NCBI RefSeq assembly: GCF_905171775.1
Contig: NC_053489.1
Location: 327,208,089-327,272,088, forward strand
Reading direction: 5' to 3'
DNA: 64,000 bases
Source: Rana temporaria
Taxonomy: Eukaryota > Chordata > Amphibia > Anura > Ranidae
Shown: positions 1-12,319 of the stretch, in pieces
Numbering within the stretch: the stretch's first letter is position 1
Layout: each line of letters opens with the position of its first letter
Notes under the pieces: generated by a model
Seen by the model: only the letters and a program-made list of their open reading frames with translations
What the model was told of the DNA's origin: nothing
Databases searched by the model: none
Made by a program: the position numbers and the translations under genes

Positions 1-811
1 GCCGATCATCAGTAAAACACACAGAACTGAGATTTGCCTGTGTAAACAAGGCAGATCTCCATTCTGACAGTGGGGAAGGGATGGATTTTGTGTTCCTGCA
101 AAGCAGGGAATAAAGCAGGGAATAAAATTAATCTCCTCCTCCCCTAGTAAAATCACCACATACAGTACACAAAAACACTGGTTAGGCACACAGTTAAGCC
201 TTTGATCACCCTAGATAACCCCTTCACAGCCAGCATCATTAGTACAGTGACAGTGTCATTTTTTTAACACTAATCACTGTATTAGTGCCACTGGTTCCTG
301 CAAAGCTTCAAGATTGTCAGCTAGTGTCCAATTGCTTGCTGCAATATCGCAGCCTGCTATAAGTCGCTGATTGCCGTCATTACTAGTATAAAGAAAACAA
401 ATATTCCATTAATATATACCATAGTTTGTAGACACTATAACGTTTGTGTAAACCAATCAATAAACACTTGTTTTTTTACCTTTTTTGTTTACGCTTTTTT
501 TTATTAAAAAATTTGTAGCAGAATACATATTGGCCTAAATTTATGAAGAAATTCGATTTTTTATTTATTTTTATTGCATATGTTTTAAAGCAGAAAGTAA
601 AAAAAAATAGTTTTGTTTTTTCAATGTTTTCGGTCTTTTTTTTGTTTATTGCGCAAAAAATAAAGACGCAGCAGTGATCAAATAACACCAAAAGAAAGCT
701 CTATTTGTACAGCGTTCATGACCGCAAAATTTTCAGATAATGTAGCGCAGTGCCCTATCGCAAACAAATTCATGGTCATGAAGGGGGGTAAATCTTCTGA
801 AGTTCAAGTGG
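1..811. mobile_element. TTAA-target element, family 1, copy 1 (partial)
   Basis: Non-autonomous DNA element cut by the left window edge. Its right end reads AAGTGG followed by TTAA (812-815). Shared landmarks with the other copies: a stretch near AACCCCTTCACAGCCAG, a CATTACTAGTA segment, the AT-rich AACCAATCAATAAACAC block and the poly-T/poly-A core. Terminal CCACTTAA with a TTAA duplication suggests a piggyBac- or Kolobok-type origin (inference). No coding sequence. Confidence 0.7.
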
Positions 812-2727
812 TTAACCTGCTACCCCATTGTGTTCCCTTTTGTTTTCTACAGGGTCATTGCTTCACTCTATGGAGAGCTGCTGCTGATGTTGCCTAATTT
901 AACATTGTTGTTAAATTAGTTTAAAATAACTTGTCTATGCATTTATGGACCCGCTTTATATAGACTTTTATATATGGACTTTTAGTTAGCCATTAGGGTT
1001 TATTTAATTCCCAGCGTCATTTAATTTAATGATTTTTTGTTTATTTTTTTATTTTTATTGTACTTCATAGCATTCTAATTGTTCCCCAGCATGAAAACAG
1101 TTTTGCAAAATTTGCACTATTTCTTTTCAAATATAAGATACTTGCCGACTAGCTTAAGTGTCACGATGAACAAATATCTTGACTTATCTGCTTCAACTCT
1201 TAGCAAAAGGCTCATTGTAAAATTCTTTGCTTTGTACCACTTGCCAAGGTTCTATATACTTTCATCCTAGCCCAAGACAGGAAATGTATAAATACTGCAA
1301 TACAAGACAGCTAATTAAGGAACACTGATATGAACCATGTACCAGAGAAGTATGTTTTCTTAACCTCTTTACTTAAGGCGCAATGGAAGTGGTAGGACAG
1401 TGAAATTGTGATCAATGCTGTTCTTCAGAAACTCTAAACTCACTTGGGTATATTTATCAAGTTTGCTTACATTCAAGCATTATTCCTGAGCTGCTCTCAA
1501 TTTCGGACTAACGTCTTCCTACTCCTTTCTCTGGCAGCAAAATCAGCATGTATGGCGTCAGTTTGATCACATTTGAAGGACTGCCTTAGAGATGCATGCA
1601 TTGACAATGTGTATCTAAAAGAAATCAGATCAAAAATGATTCTAGGCTTGTATTATTTTGTATTTTATTTGTTTTAATTAAAATTTTTAAATAAATAACA
1701 AATGTATTACCGGTAAATAAAAATGAAAATATGATTTTACCATAGCCAGCCCCTGACCAAATGATACTCACCTTTGATGTGCTTTACTTACTACTCCATT
1801 GCTCCATAAAAGCATGCACAAATACCCAGAGCTTTTGGTTATACAGTAGCAGAGCATGTGAACGCCTCCAAGTATGCAGTGAGTGTATACCACCAGGCTC
1901 AATCACTGCGAGGATGAGATCATCACGAGTAAGCGCTCATTTAGCATAAAATGCTCTAACGGGCTTTCCTTAACTTCCTATGCTTGCTTGATGTTTTTAC
2001 TTGTTCATTTGTATTATTCTCAGTAAAGGTGGTTTCAGCAGTGCAGCCGTGTGGACTTTTCCTTCACAGGATGACATTGTCATCCTATGTTAACTCCAAC
2101 ATTGTCCATCACAGCGATCACAAAGGACAGGGCCACACAGACTGGATCTGCACGTTTTGTCTGTGATCACTACTCACACACCAACAGTAAATTTGTGCTA
2201 TCAATGTGTGTGGCTGTTGTAAGAAAATAATGCATTCCCCCAGTCTCCTGGGACAGCATTGCCAGCTGACTCTGAAGTTGAAAAAACATCGCTGTCAGCC
2301 CCTTCTCAGACACCGCTTCTCCTGTGTCACTGTCATTGTAAATCAAAGTTTCTAAATACCTCAATTAACACCGCTCTCTCGTGGACTTGGTCATGTAACT
2401 GCTATCCTCTGCTGTTTCTGTGACGGTCACATGACCGCTTTCCTCCTCCAATCAACAGCTACACTCGAGGAGGAGGCGGAATGGGAGGAGGAGATCGGAC
2501 AGAAAGATTGGCGTTAATTGCGGTATATAGAGGCTTTAATTTACATTGAGAGTGACATAGGAAGAGTGGTGTATGATAAAGGACTGGCAGTAATGTTTTC
2601 TTATTTTTAATGTATGCTGGTATCGCTGTCTCAGGGCCAGGAGAGGTGGGGCATCCGGCCTGACACCCCCCAAAGGTGGCAAGCAGGGCTGGCCGCCCGA
2701 TCCCCGCCCCCCCATTGATAAAAAAAA

Positions 2728-2795
2728 TATTGGTGTATAACACGCAGGTACGGTTTACCCTCTATTTTCAGGGGGGGAAAGTGTGTGTTATATGC

Positions 2796-2861
<66 letters not shown>
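2728..2861. repeat. MITE scrap and (TA)n microsatellite
   Basis: A fragment with inverted GTGTATAACACGC / GTGTGTTATATGC pieces (about 2,733-2,797) runs straight into about 30 uninterrupted TA units (2,799-2,861), then imperfect TATC repeats. No coding role. Confidence 0.8.
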
Positions 2862-2867
<6 letters not shown>

Positions 2868-4310
2868 CTATCTATATATATCTATACATATCTAACATAT
2901 CTATCTATATCTATATATATATTTACTTTTATTAGACATGAGAAATTATAATAAAAGAACAACTGCACTTGGTCTCAATCAAGTAGGGGTGGAGGTAAAT
3001 GGGAGCTTTATATAAACTATAAAAAGAGGCATAAAAGTAATTATGAATGATAAAAAAAACTTAACTCCTCAAAGACAGTAGTGGGGTTTCTGATTGCATG
3101 GTACGGTATGTGAAACTATGTGTATTGTGCTGTTCTGATTTACATGCATAATACATACGAGTGAAAGATACCTTTTTGTGGCAGTAATTCTGTTCTCGGT
3201 ATGGTAACATACGACTAATGCAGAACATATAGATTGGTATACAAGAATTACATCAAAGCACCAGGTGCTTCAAAGAATTCTCATATGAATGAGACTTAAG
3301 CTTTCATATATCGTGTTCATAAAACAGCTGGACGCGTAGATATGACTGTGGCAGGTGTGTATATTGTATTGTTGAATTTGCGTGCTTACAATAATTATAA
3401 TTGATATTTAGAGAATGCATTTCTCACATTTCTATTGTTTCATGTTTCTGTGCATAGGTTCTCACTACGAAAGCTCCCAGTGTATAAATAAATAATAATA
3501 ATACTATTGGCAGTTCCCTGTTCTCACATTTACTTGCAGATGCTGTACTCTTCATGACTATAAAGCTGATTTCTCGTGGTAGGAAACAGCTGCTGGCAAT
3601 ATGTATGACAAAGCAAAGAAATCACTTTCTTTATGTTGTCTTGTGAGACTCTGCTTGTACTCATCAGGAAGTGTACAATTTCCTACAAGAAAAGCAGCCA
3701 GGGGGTACATTCCACAGCGCTAACTAAGGATCTCAGTTTGCTTTTTTCCCCAGTATTCCTGAACAGCGGCAGTAGCTCTTTCCTGCCACGTCCAGTACAT
3801 CTCACAACAGTTAAAATGAACCTCTCATTAGCAAAAGATGAGGCTGTCATGGCTGATTTCCTTCTGAAAATGCTAATTGCATGGCTGTTATGCAAAACAT
3901 CAAGCTTCAGTCTTTTCTGAGATGGAAGAAGTATGCAGAACTGGAGATTCAAAGATAGATCAGATGTCCATAGATTTATACTTGTTCTGGGCCAGATATT
4001 CAAATTATAACATCCAAACAACTATCATTTTTGATAGCAAAGGACAGCAATGGCAAACTTCATATTTTACTCATGACAGGTTTCCATTAAAGTGATCCTG
4101 TCATGAAAAACATTTTCCCAAACATTTTTCCCAAAAAAACTGTGTTAAAGTCAAACCTTCCTCTAAAGCCTGCTGTGAAACCAACTCTTCCGATAGTGTC
4201 AACCTTTTTGGTCACACGCTGTGCTGTGTGGGTTCTTCCTGTTGTTTCCTGTAGTTACAAAGAGATGGCTGGGAGAAACAACTGGAAGTGTTGGTTTCTC
4301 AGCAGACTTG

Positions 4311-4583
4311 AGGCCTCGTACACACGACCAGTTTCCTCGGCAGAATTCAGCTTCCGACCGAGTTTCTGGCTGAATTCTGCCGAGGAAACTGGTCGTGTGT
4401 ACACTTTCGGCCGAGGAAGCCGACGAGGAGCTCGGCGAGGAAATAGAGAACATGTTCTCTATTTCCTCGTTGTTCTATGGGAGCTCTCGTCCCGCCGAGC
4501 TCCTCGGCGGCTTCAGTGCTGAACTGGCCGAGGAACTCGATGTGTTTGGCACGTCGAGTTCCTCGGCCGTGTGTACGAGGCCT
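4311..4583. mobile_element. Palindromic MITE, AGGCCTCGTACACACG ends
   Basis: The ends are exact inverted copies (AGGCCTCGTACACACG and CGTGTGTACGAGGCCT). Inside are nested palindromes, for example the CCGAGG...CCTCGG pair around CAGAATTCAGC. Flanks TTG/TAG do not give a clean duplication. The GTACACACG end relates it loosely to the TTA-target MITEs at 26.1, 33.4, 34.7 and 49.3 kb. Confidence 0.75.
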
Positions 4584-5497
4584 TAGAGGAAAAGTTCCCA
4601 TGATGGGAGTGGTGTTTGACAAGGCAAGCAGTGGAAGGAGTACTGTTTGCATGTATACCTTTTTAATGCAAATCCCTTGTTCAGTTAGGGCCTCTTTAAC
4701 CCGAACAGAACTTATTATTACTGAACTTGCGATTTCCATAAGAGACCCTTATCAAACATATTTTTGCATATTAATAAAATATAAGAGATTGATCAAAAAG
4801 GGAATCAAATAAATGGCAAAATTAAGCAGATATTTTAAAACAAAAAGGTTTCTCTTTGAAACTTTAGCAGGTTGGATGATACTGGCATCATATATCCCAA
4901 CTTCTCCTATTTCAGTAGAGTGGTCCCCATTTTGTATCCTTTGCAGGGACCAGAGGTGAGCAACATGCAGATAGTTAAGACTAAAGCTGGGTACACACTA
5001 TGAAAAAATCGTTTAATTTTCGTATAGTATGTACACAACTTTTGACATACAATTCAGACTTTCCAAACAAAAACTTTCAATTGGACAAACTCTAAAAATG
5101 TTCTTGTACATAAACAGAATGAACGGTTTTCATTTAAAAGACAAGCTCACCTTTCCTAACATGTTACACCCATTTCCAGGTTGTAATATGTAACATGGTA
5201 TGAATACACCGGGCCCCATGTCTGCTGCCACAATTAAAAATGACGTAGCTGAACATGGCTCCCCGCCCACCTGGCTGCGTCACTTATTTATAGTCCTCTG
5301 AATGGAAAACAACAAGGTCCGGCAGCCTTTGTGGCTGTCGGCTTGTAGTTTTCATTGAACTACCACGCCGCTGTGAGGACTGTGGTAGTTTATTGAGTCT
5401 TCCTGTCAGAATGTATCTGCTTCCTCAAGCAGTTGATACACTGACAGATCTGCAGGCACTCATTACAGATGGGAACTTATTAGCAAGACGTATAGGT

Positions 5498-6214
5498 GGA
5501 TTCAAATAGATCTTTGCGGCGGCGTAGCCTATCGTATTTACACTACGCCGCCGTAAGTTAGCTAGGCAAGTACTGTATTCACAAAGTACTTGCCTGCTAA
5601 GTTACGGCGGCGTAGCGTAAATGCGGCGGGCGTAAGCGCGCCTAATTCAAATTAGGCTGAGGGGGCGTGTTTTATGTCAATGGGGGGTGACCTGACGTGA
5701 TTGACGTTTTTTACGAACGGTGCATGCGCCGTCTGTGTACATATCCCAGTGTGCATTGCAGAAAAGTACGCCGCAAGGACGTATTGGCTTCGACGTGGAC
5801 GTAAATTACGTCCAGCCCTATTCACGGACGACTTACGCAAACAACATAAAATTTTCAAATTTCGACGCGGGAACGACTGCCATACTTAACATTAGTAGTC
5901 CAGCTATTTGATGGAATAACTTTACGCCTGAAAATGCCTTACGTAAATGGCATATCTTTACTGCGACGGGCAAGCGTACGTTCATGAATAGGCGTATCTA
6001 GTGATTTACATATTCTACGCCGAACGCAATTGAAGCGCCACCTAGCGGCCAGCCTAAATATCGCACCCTAAGATACGACGGCGCAAGCCATCGTATCTTA
6101 GATAGGTTTAAGTGTATCTCTGTTTGAGAATACACCTAAACTTAGGTCGGCGCAGATTCCGAGTTAGGTCGGCGTATCTACTCATACGCCGGCCTAACTC
6201 TTACTGAATCTAGC
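5498..6214. mobile_element. Harbinger-type MITE (CG-rich ACGCCG termini)
   Basis: Non-coding element rich in TACGCCG / CGGCGTA motifs. Its ends read GGATTCAAATAGATC and its approximate reverse, and internal pairs such as CTTAGATAGG and ACGCCGGCC recur inverted. The motifs match the sub-terminal DNA of the coding Harbinger element at 19.9-23.5 kb, which could have mobilised it (inference). Confidence 0.65.
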
Positions 6215-6219
6215 TAATA

Positions 6220-7838
6220 CAGTTATGCTCACAAGTTTACATATCATGGCAGAATTCATGATTTATTGGCCATTTTTCATAGAATATGAATGATAACATA
6301 AAAACTTTTCTTTCACTCATGGTTAGTGTTTGGCTGAAGCCATTTATTATCAATCAACTATGTTTACATACCCCAGTTCTTAATACCGTGTAGTGCACCC
6401 TTTAACATTAACCACTTAACCCCCGGACCATATTGCTGCCCAAAGACCAGAGCACTTTTTGCGATTCCGGCGCTTTAACTGACAATTGCGCGGTCGTTCG
6501 ACCTGGCTCCCAAACAAAATTGGCGTCCTTTTTTTCCCACAAATAAAGCTTTCTTTAGGTGGTATTTGATCACCTATGCGGTTTTTATTTTTTGCGCTAT
6601 AAACAAAAATAGAGCGACAATTTTGAAAAAAAATAATATTTTTTACTTTTTGCTGTAATATATCCCCCACAAATATATATAAAAAAAATGTTTTCCTCAG
6701 TTTAGGCCGATACGTATTCTTCTACGTATTTTTCGTAAAAAAAAATCGCAATAAGCGTTTATTGATTGGTTTGCGCAAAAGTTATAGCGTTTACAAAATA
6801 GGGGTATTTTTATGTCATTTTTATTAATATATTTTTTTTACTAGTAATGGCGGCGATCAGCGATTTTTTTTCGGTACTGCGACATTATGGCGGACACTTC
6901 GGACACTTTTGACACATTTTTGGGACCATTGGCATTTTTATAGCGATCAGTGCTATAAAAATGCATTGGATTACTATAAAATGCCACTGGCAGTGAAGGG
7001 GTTAACACTAGGGGGCGGGGAAGGGGTTAAGTATGTCCCTGGGTGTGTTCTTACTGTGGGGGGGGGGGTGGCCTCACTAGGGGAAACACTGATCCTCTGT
7101 TCATACATTGTATGAACAGAAGATCAGCATTCCCCCACCTGACAGGACTGGGAGCTGTGTGTTTACACACACAGCTCTCTTTCCCCGCTCTGTAACGAGC
7201 AATCGCGGGTGCCCGGCGGCGATCGAGCCCGCCGGGCACACGCACGCTCTAAGAGCCGACGTTATACTACGGGCTCTCGCCCAGGAGAGCCGACCTGCCG
7301 CCGTAGAATGACGGCGGCTGGTCGGCTTGTAGTTAATGACAGCTTGAAGTCTTTTGTGGTATTTGTGGATGAGGCTCTTTATCTTCGCAGATGATAAAGC
7401 TGCCCATTCCTCTTGTCAAAAAACTTTCCCCATGACTTAGAATCCAGAAACGTCAGTGTAGCACTGGATTAAAGATGTAAGGGTCTGTCAGGAGTCTAGA
7501 AACTCATTGACTTTTTATACACACACACTACTTACAAGCAAACAGATCACAGGTGAGGATGGTTACCTTTAATAGCCATTCAAACCCCTTTGTGTCAACT
7601 TGTGTGCATGTTATCAGGCCAAAATCACCAGGGTATGTAAACTTTTGATCGGGGTCATTTGGGTAGTTTCTGTTGTCATTATGATTTAAAAGGATGACAG
7701 TTGATTGATAATAAATGGCTTCAGCCAAACACTAACCATGAGTGAAAGAAACGTTTTTGTGTTGTCATTCATGTTCTCTGAAAAATGGCCAAGAAATCAT
7801 AAATTCTGTCAGGATATGTAAACTTATGAGCACAACTG
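6220..7838. mobile_element. Tc1-like element split by a TTAA element
   Basis: Ends CAGTTATGCTCACAAG and CTTATGAGCACAACTG are inverted and flanked by TA (6,218-6,219 and 7,839-7,840), the Tc1/mariner hallmark. Longer inverted sub-terminal pieces also match (the AACACTAACCATGAGTGAAAG block on both sides). Without the 6,412-7,332 insertion it is about 0.7 kb, so it is internally deleted. A scrap near 7,340-7,430 resembles the N-terminal coding part of a Tc1 transposase in antisense. Confidence 0.75.
6412..7332. mobile_element. TTAA-target element, family 1, copy 2
   Basis: Inserted in the Tc1-like element and flanked by TTAA (6,408-6,411 and 7,333-7,336). It starts CCACTTAACCCCCGGACC. The AT-rich first half is followed by a GC-rich second half with hairpins. 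Short reading frames inside differ from copy to copy and are not genes. Confidence 0.8.
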
Positions 7839-8082
7839 TAATAAAGAGAACATAAATAACTTTTCCAATCAGTCTCTTATTTATGAAGTGGCTGGGTTCT
7901 ATTTGAATACGATGAAAGCGATGGGGGAACAATGCCCTAAGTGTCATATGGGGCACCATTGAATGTTCCTAATGGAAGAATGTCTGCAGCTTCTGTTATT
8001 TAATTGTCTTACACTAATGAGCAAAGCTCCTATAATAAAGAATGATATAATGCAATAAAACCGATTTCATTTTAATTACATT

Positions 8083-9025
8083 GGGGTCAATTCACAAAGC
8101 TTTATTTCCAGATTCCGGTCGTTATTTTAACGATTTTGCACGTTATTGAAGCTAGTTCAATTCACTAAACGATTTAACGCTTTGAAAAATCATCAAATAA
8201 CGTTTCACTACACAGAACCAATATTTTAAGGTGTGGATCATTATATAACGATTCGATCGTTGTTTTAACAAGTCAAATTGTTAAATATGTACAGAAGTGC
8301 AATTCACAAAGATTTTTTTGACATTTATCAATTGTTAAGCAATCGTTACATAGCACCTGCCTCAGGGTGTCGTTATGACATTTCCCTGGCGATATTTCGT
8401 TGTTAGAGGAAGCTTTTGGAGATTTTTGTAATGTAGTGAAGTTTTTAGTAGTTTTTGGCAAGATGGAACCATGCTCTATTTAAACTTAAAATTATCCAGA
8501 GGCGAAGAAGAACACATTAGAATGATGTTCAGATTTATAAACGTGTATTCCATTCACGTACTATTTTGGATGACTTTTCTGAAACCCAGGTGATGGCTAA
8601 ATTCCGATTATCATCTCCCATGATTTATTCTCTGTATGAGGAAATACACATGGCTTTAGAAAAACGCACACCGAGAAGTTATGCACATCACATGCTCAAT
8701 CTCCACGTGTGTATTGCTTGTGTCTCTCTCTCTCTCTGCATCTGCTCTTTTCCACATGCAGCTGTTCTCCTCCCATTCTGCTCCCAGAATGCATCTCTCC
8801 AGCGTTATTTAACGATCTTAGACGTTATTATTGCGATTTGGGACATTAAAATAACTCTTGAGTAGTTAGCATAACGATTGGATAAGGAGTCAGTTGAAAA
8901 CCATAACGACTATGTTGAATAACGATTATAGCTTTCGTGAATACCATGTTTGCTAGCCTTAAATAAGGGGCGGTAATTTAACAACTGAAGGAAACCAATA
9001 AAGTTTCTCTTTGTGAATTGACCCC
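8083..9025. mobile_element. PIF/Harbinger-derived element, GGGGTCAATTCACAAAG ends
   Basis: Perfect inverted ends (GGGGTCAATTCACAAAG / CTTTGTGAATTGACCCC) flanked by a 3-bp ATT duplication (8,080-8,082 and 9,026-9,028). The body is 943 bp and full of TAACG/CGTTA pairs. It carries a scrap of HARBI1-like transposase, described separately, so it is an internally deleted Harbinger and not a random MITE. Confidence 0.85.
8521..8690 (+). pseudogene. HARBI1-like transposase N-terminal remnant
   Basis: A frame open from 8,521 reads through IYKRVFHSRTILDDFSE, then KFRLSSPMIYSLYEEI and EKRTPRS. This matches the region before the catalytic domain in Harbinger transposases: a D-x-F/L-S-E helix, FRLS and a hydrophobic helix ending in a T-x-RS stretch. 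A TAG precedes it and coding character is lost after about 8,690. None of the catalytic D/D/E residues is present, so it is dead. Confidence 0.65.
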
Positions 9026-9227
9026 ATTGTGCAGAAAGTCAATATACTAGTTCCTCATCTTACTAAGTAAAACTAACTCTGGTAAGTTCAAATACTGTTA
9101 TCTAAAATCATTGGTATTCTTATTTTGTTGTACAAAATATATTATGATTCTGAGATGTAGTAATGAAGCATATTTGGCAAAATAACAGAATTCCGAAGAA
9201 AAGGTCAGTAATACAAAATTCCACTGT

Positions 9228-9465
9228 ACAATAGGGATGAGCCGAACACCGCCCCGTTCGGTTCGCACCAGAACCTTCGAATGGACCGAACGTTCGCGCG
9301 AACATTTAGAACCACATTAATGTCTATGGGACTTGAACGTTCGAATTCAAAAGTGCTAATTTTAAAGCGTAATATGCAAGTTATTGTCGTAAAATGTCTT
9401 TGAGACCCCGGGTCTTGCCCCAGGGAAAATGTATCAATGGAAAAAAAGTTTTAAAAACTAGGCTA
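9228..9465. repeat. Dispersed repeat with GTTCGGTTCG / GAACGTTCGA motifs
   Basis: Block from GGGATGAGCCGAACACC through GTCTATGGGACTTGAACG to an AAAAAGTTTTAAAAA tail. I recognise the wording as a family widely dispersed in frog genomes, without a class name I would defend. No coding region. Confidence 0.5.
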
Positions 9466-10593
9466 CATTCACACCTACCTTGTACAAGTCTGTGTAATTA
9501 TAGCACTGAAACTACCACTGTTTATTAGCTCTTGCCTTTGCAAGGCAATTGTTTTAACAGTGAAGCTGCATTTTTGGGTTAGGCTAAATTTGTATGTGTT
9601 CTTTTAAAATTTCTAGTTACACAGCAAAACCCTGGGAGGACTGTTTGACTTTCAAGTTCACTTTAGATACCTATTTTTGATGGGACTTGACTAATAAAAG
9701 CTTGCTTTAGAAAACAGGAATGGTAATATTCTCCCATTACCTTTTTTTTAAAGTCTTTTAAAGATACCTATAAAGCAGACTTCTAATGGGGAAACATCCT
9801 CATGCATATACACGGCTTATTATAGACCACATTGGCTTGTACTGTAAATGTAAATGGTGTTTTAAATCAACATAATGGGTGCAGTACACTATAGTGATAT
9901 ACCAATGTTTTTTTTTTTTTTTTTGCCAGACATAAGGTATGAGTTTTTTTTTTCTTTTATTGTAAGTCTTTGATATTTCTTGTAAGGAGGTAATATACAA
10001 GAGAATTCATTTACATTTTAGTTTGAGAAGAATACAATAAAAAAACTGGTACAGTTAAATGAAGTTTGTAAATTATTGCAGTGACGTAAACATATTAAAA
10101 TGCACTAAATAGACTGAATCTAGCATAAAGCCTAACTACATACATAAAAAATACCTGCAGTTATGTACTCATTAGAGCAAACCGTTCTGTATATCAGATT
10201 AAAAAAGTACACATGCTTTTTAACGGTCTTTTAAAAATATATTGAGAAAAAAAATTCAGCTCACACTGAAGCAAAAATATATGGAAATTCTTTTTTACAG
10301 AGAGATCTGGCTGAGAGAGATTTTCTTTCACTTTGGAGAGATTTTCTCACTTTCTGTTGTGTCTCCAAAAACTTAAAGTGACACTTAGTGATATTGTTAT
10401 TTAAAAAAAACTATCCATGCATATCCACTATTTAAGTGGTCCTGTAATCTGCTGTTTATTAAATAATTTCTTACTGTGTTTTTCTGCCTGGAGGCGAGCA
10501 TGAGAGAGGGCGATGAGGGAACGAGAGAGCAGGAGGTCTTGAGAGAAATGAGAGTAGGTTGGTATTTTGAGACTAGGTTAGTGATATAGTTGG

Positions 10594-12175
10594 ATAATAA
10601 GGGAGGTTTCCCCCCAAAAATGGGCTTTCTTGGCAGCAAAAAATTAAGTACTTATGAAATAGTGCTGGTTAAAAGTAGATTCTTTATTAACAATGAACAT
10701 ATGTTGTACTGGTAATAGTTAAAATATGAGCTTTGGTACAAGGGATATATATATTCCAATACAAAGAATGCAAACACAACACCTATATAATGGGATCTTT
10801 TGAAGGCTTTTAGAGGACCTCTGGTTATGAGATACCTTCCAATACATCATTCATTGCAAACCAACCCTCTGAAGAAGACCCTGTTTGTATGCTTCGAAAC
10901 GCGTCAGATTGTATACAAATAATTTTTTTGACATATAATGTTGTGTAGAAATTTGTGTTTGTATTCTTTGTATTGGAATATATATCCCTTGTATCAGAAC
11001 TTATATTTTAACTGTCACCAGTACAACATATGTTCATTGTTAACCACTTAATCCCCGGACCATATTGCTGGTCTAAGACCAGAGCACTTTTTGCGATTCG
11101 GCACTGCGTTGTTTTAACTGACAATTGCGTGGTCGTACGACGTGGCTCCCAAACAAAATTGGCGTCCTTTTCCCCCCACAAATAGAGCTTTATTTTGGTG
11201 GTATTTTTAGGTTTTGCGCTATAAACAAAAATAGAGCGACAATTTTTAAAAAAATTAATATTTTTTACTTTTTGCTATAATAAATATCACCCAAAACTAT
11301 ATAAAAAAAACGATTTTTTTTCCTCGGTTTAGGCCGATACCTATTCTTCTACATATTTTTCGTAAAAAAAATCGCAATAAGCGTTTATTGATTGGTTTGC
11401 GCAAAAGTTATAGCGTTTACAAAATAGGGGGTATTTTTATGGCATTTTTATTAATATTTTTTTTTTTTACTAGTAATAGCGGCGATCAGCGATTTTTTTC
11501 GGTACTGCGACATTATGGCAGACACTTCGGACACTTTTGACACATTTTTGGGACCATTGGCATTTTTATAGCGATCAGTGCTATAAAAATGCATTGTATT
11601 AAAAATGCCACTGACAGTGAAGGGGTTAACACTAGGGGGCGGGGAAGGGGTTAAGTATGTTCCCTGGGTGTGTTCTAACTGTAGGGTGGGTGGACTGACA
11701 TGGGGAAATTACTGATCTTCTGTTCATACATTGTATGAACAGAAGATCAGCATTTCTCCCCCTGACAGGACCGGGAGCTGTGTGTTTACATACACAGCTC
11801 CCAGTCCCCGCTCTGTAACGAGCAATCACGTGTGCCCGGCGGCGATCGTGCCCGCCGTGCAAGCGCACGGGAGTCGGGGGTGAGCGGGGGGCGCGTGCGC
11901 GCCGCCAGAGGGGGCACGTGCGCGCCCCTAGTGGTCTGCGCGAGAGCCGACGTATAGCTACGGGCTCTCACGCAGGGGAGCCGACCTGCCGCCGTAAAAC
12001 GATGGCGGATGGTCGGCAACCAGTTAATAAAGAATCTACTTTTAACCAGCACTATTTTATAATACTTAATTTTTTGCTGCCAAGAAAGCCCCTTTTTTGG
12101 GGGGAAACCTCCCTTATTGTACTACTCGTTGTGCGCAGCACCACTTTTTCTCCTGTACGTGTCATTCCCATTCTA
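10594..12175. mobile_element. Foldback element with 15-bp flanking duplication
   Basis: Inverted arms: GGGAGGTTTCCCCCCAAAAA...CTTGGCAGC (about 10,601-10,640) returns reversed at about 12,075-12,117, and TTAAAAGTAGATTCTTTATTAACAATG is mirrored around 11,030-12,060. TAGTGATATAGTTGG flanks the unit at 10,579-10,593 and 12,176-12,190. A family-1 TTAA element sits in the right arm. The middle holds a CTGAAGAAG...GCTTCGAAACGCGT motif (10,869-10,908). The class is unknown; the long duplication fits retroposition better than a cut-and-paste element. Confidence 0.65.
11044..12023. mobile_element. TTAA-target element, family 1, copy 3
   Basis: Flanked by TTAA (11,040-11,043 and 12,024-12,027). It begins CCACTTAATCCCCGGACC and follows copy 2 closely through the AT-rich half. 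The right half is GC-rich with a GGCGATCG segment and ends GGTCGGCAACCAG. Removing it rejoins the right arm of the foldback element. Confidence 0.85.
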
Positions 12176-12319
12176 TAGTGATATAGTTGGGGGCCAAGTT
12201 GTGAGTTTCCAACCCCCGCCCCCCACTTCCGTTAATTTAAAACTAGCAATGCACGTTAGTTGTGGTCATATGCACAGTTCTGTGCACACTATACATCCCA
12301 TAGTCTATCTCAACAGTTA

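Noticed and set aside
2676..2951. Tyr/Ile-rich frame
   Set aside because: Translation of a (TA)n microsatellite.
3633..4095. Overlapping frames of 72-112 codons near 3.6-4.1 kb
   Set aside because: Open on both strands, no motif recognised, no conserved splice borders.
4103..4812. Several frames across the 4.3-4.6-kb palindrome
   Set aside because: Created by inverted CTCGG/CCGAG repeats of a MITE.
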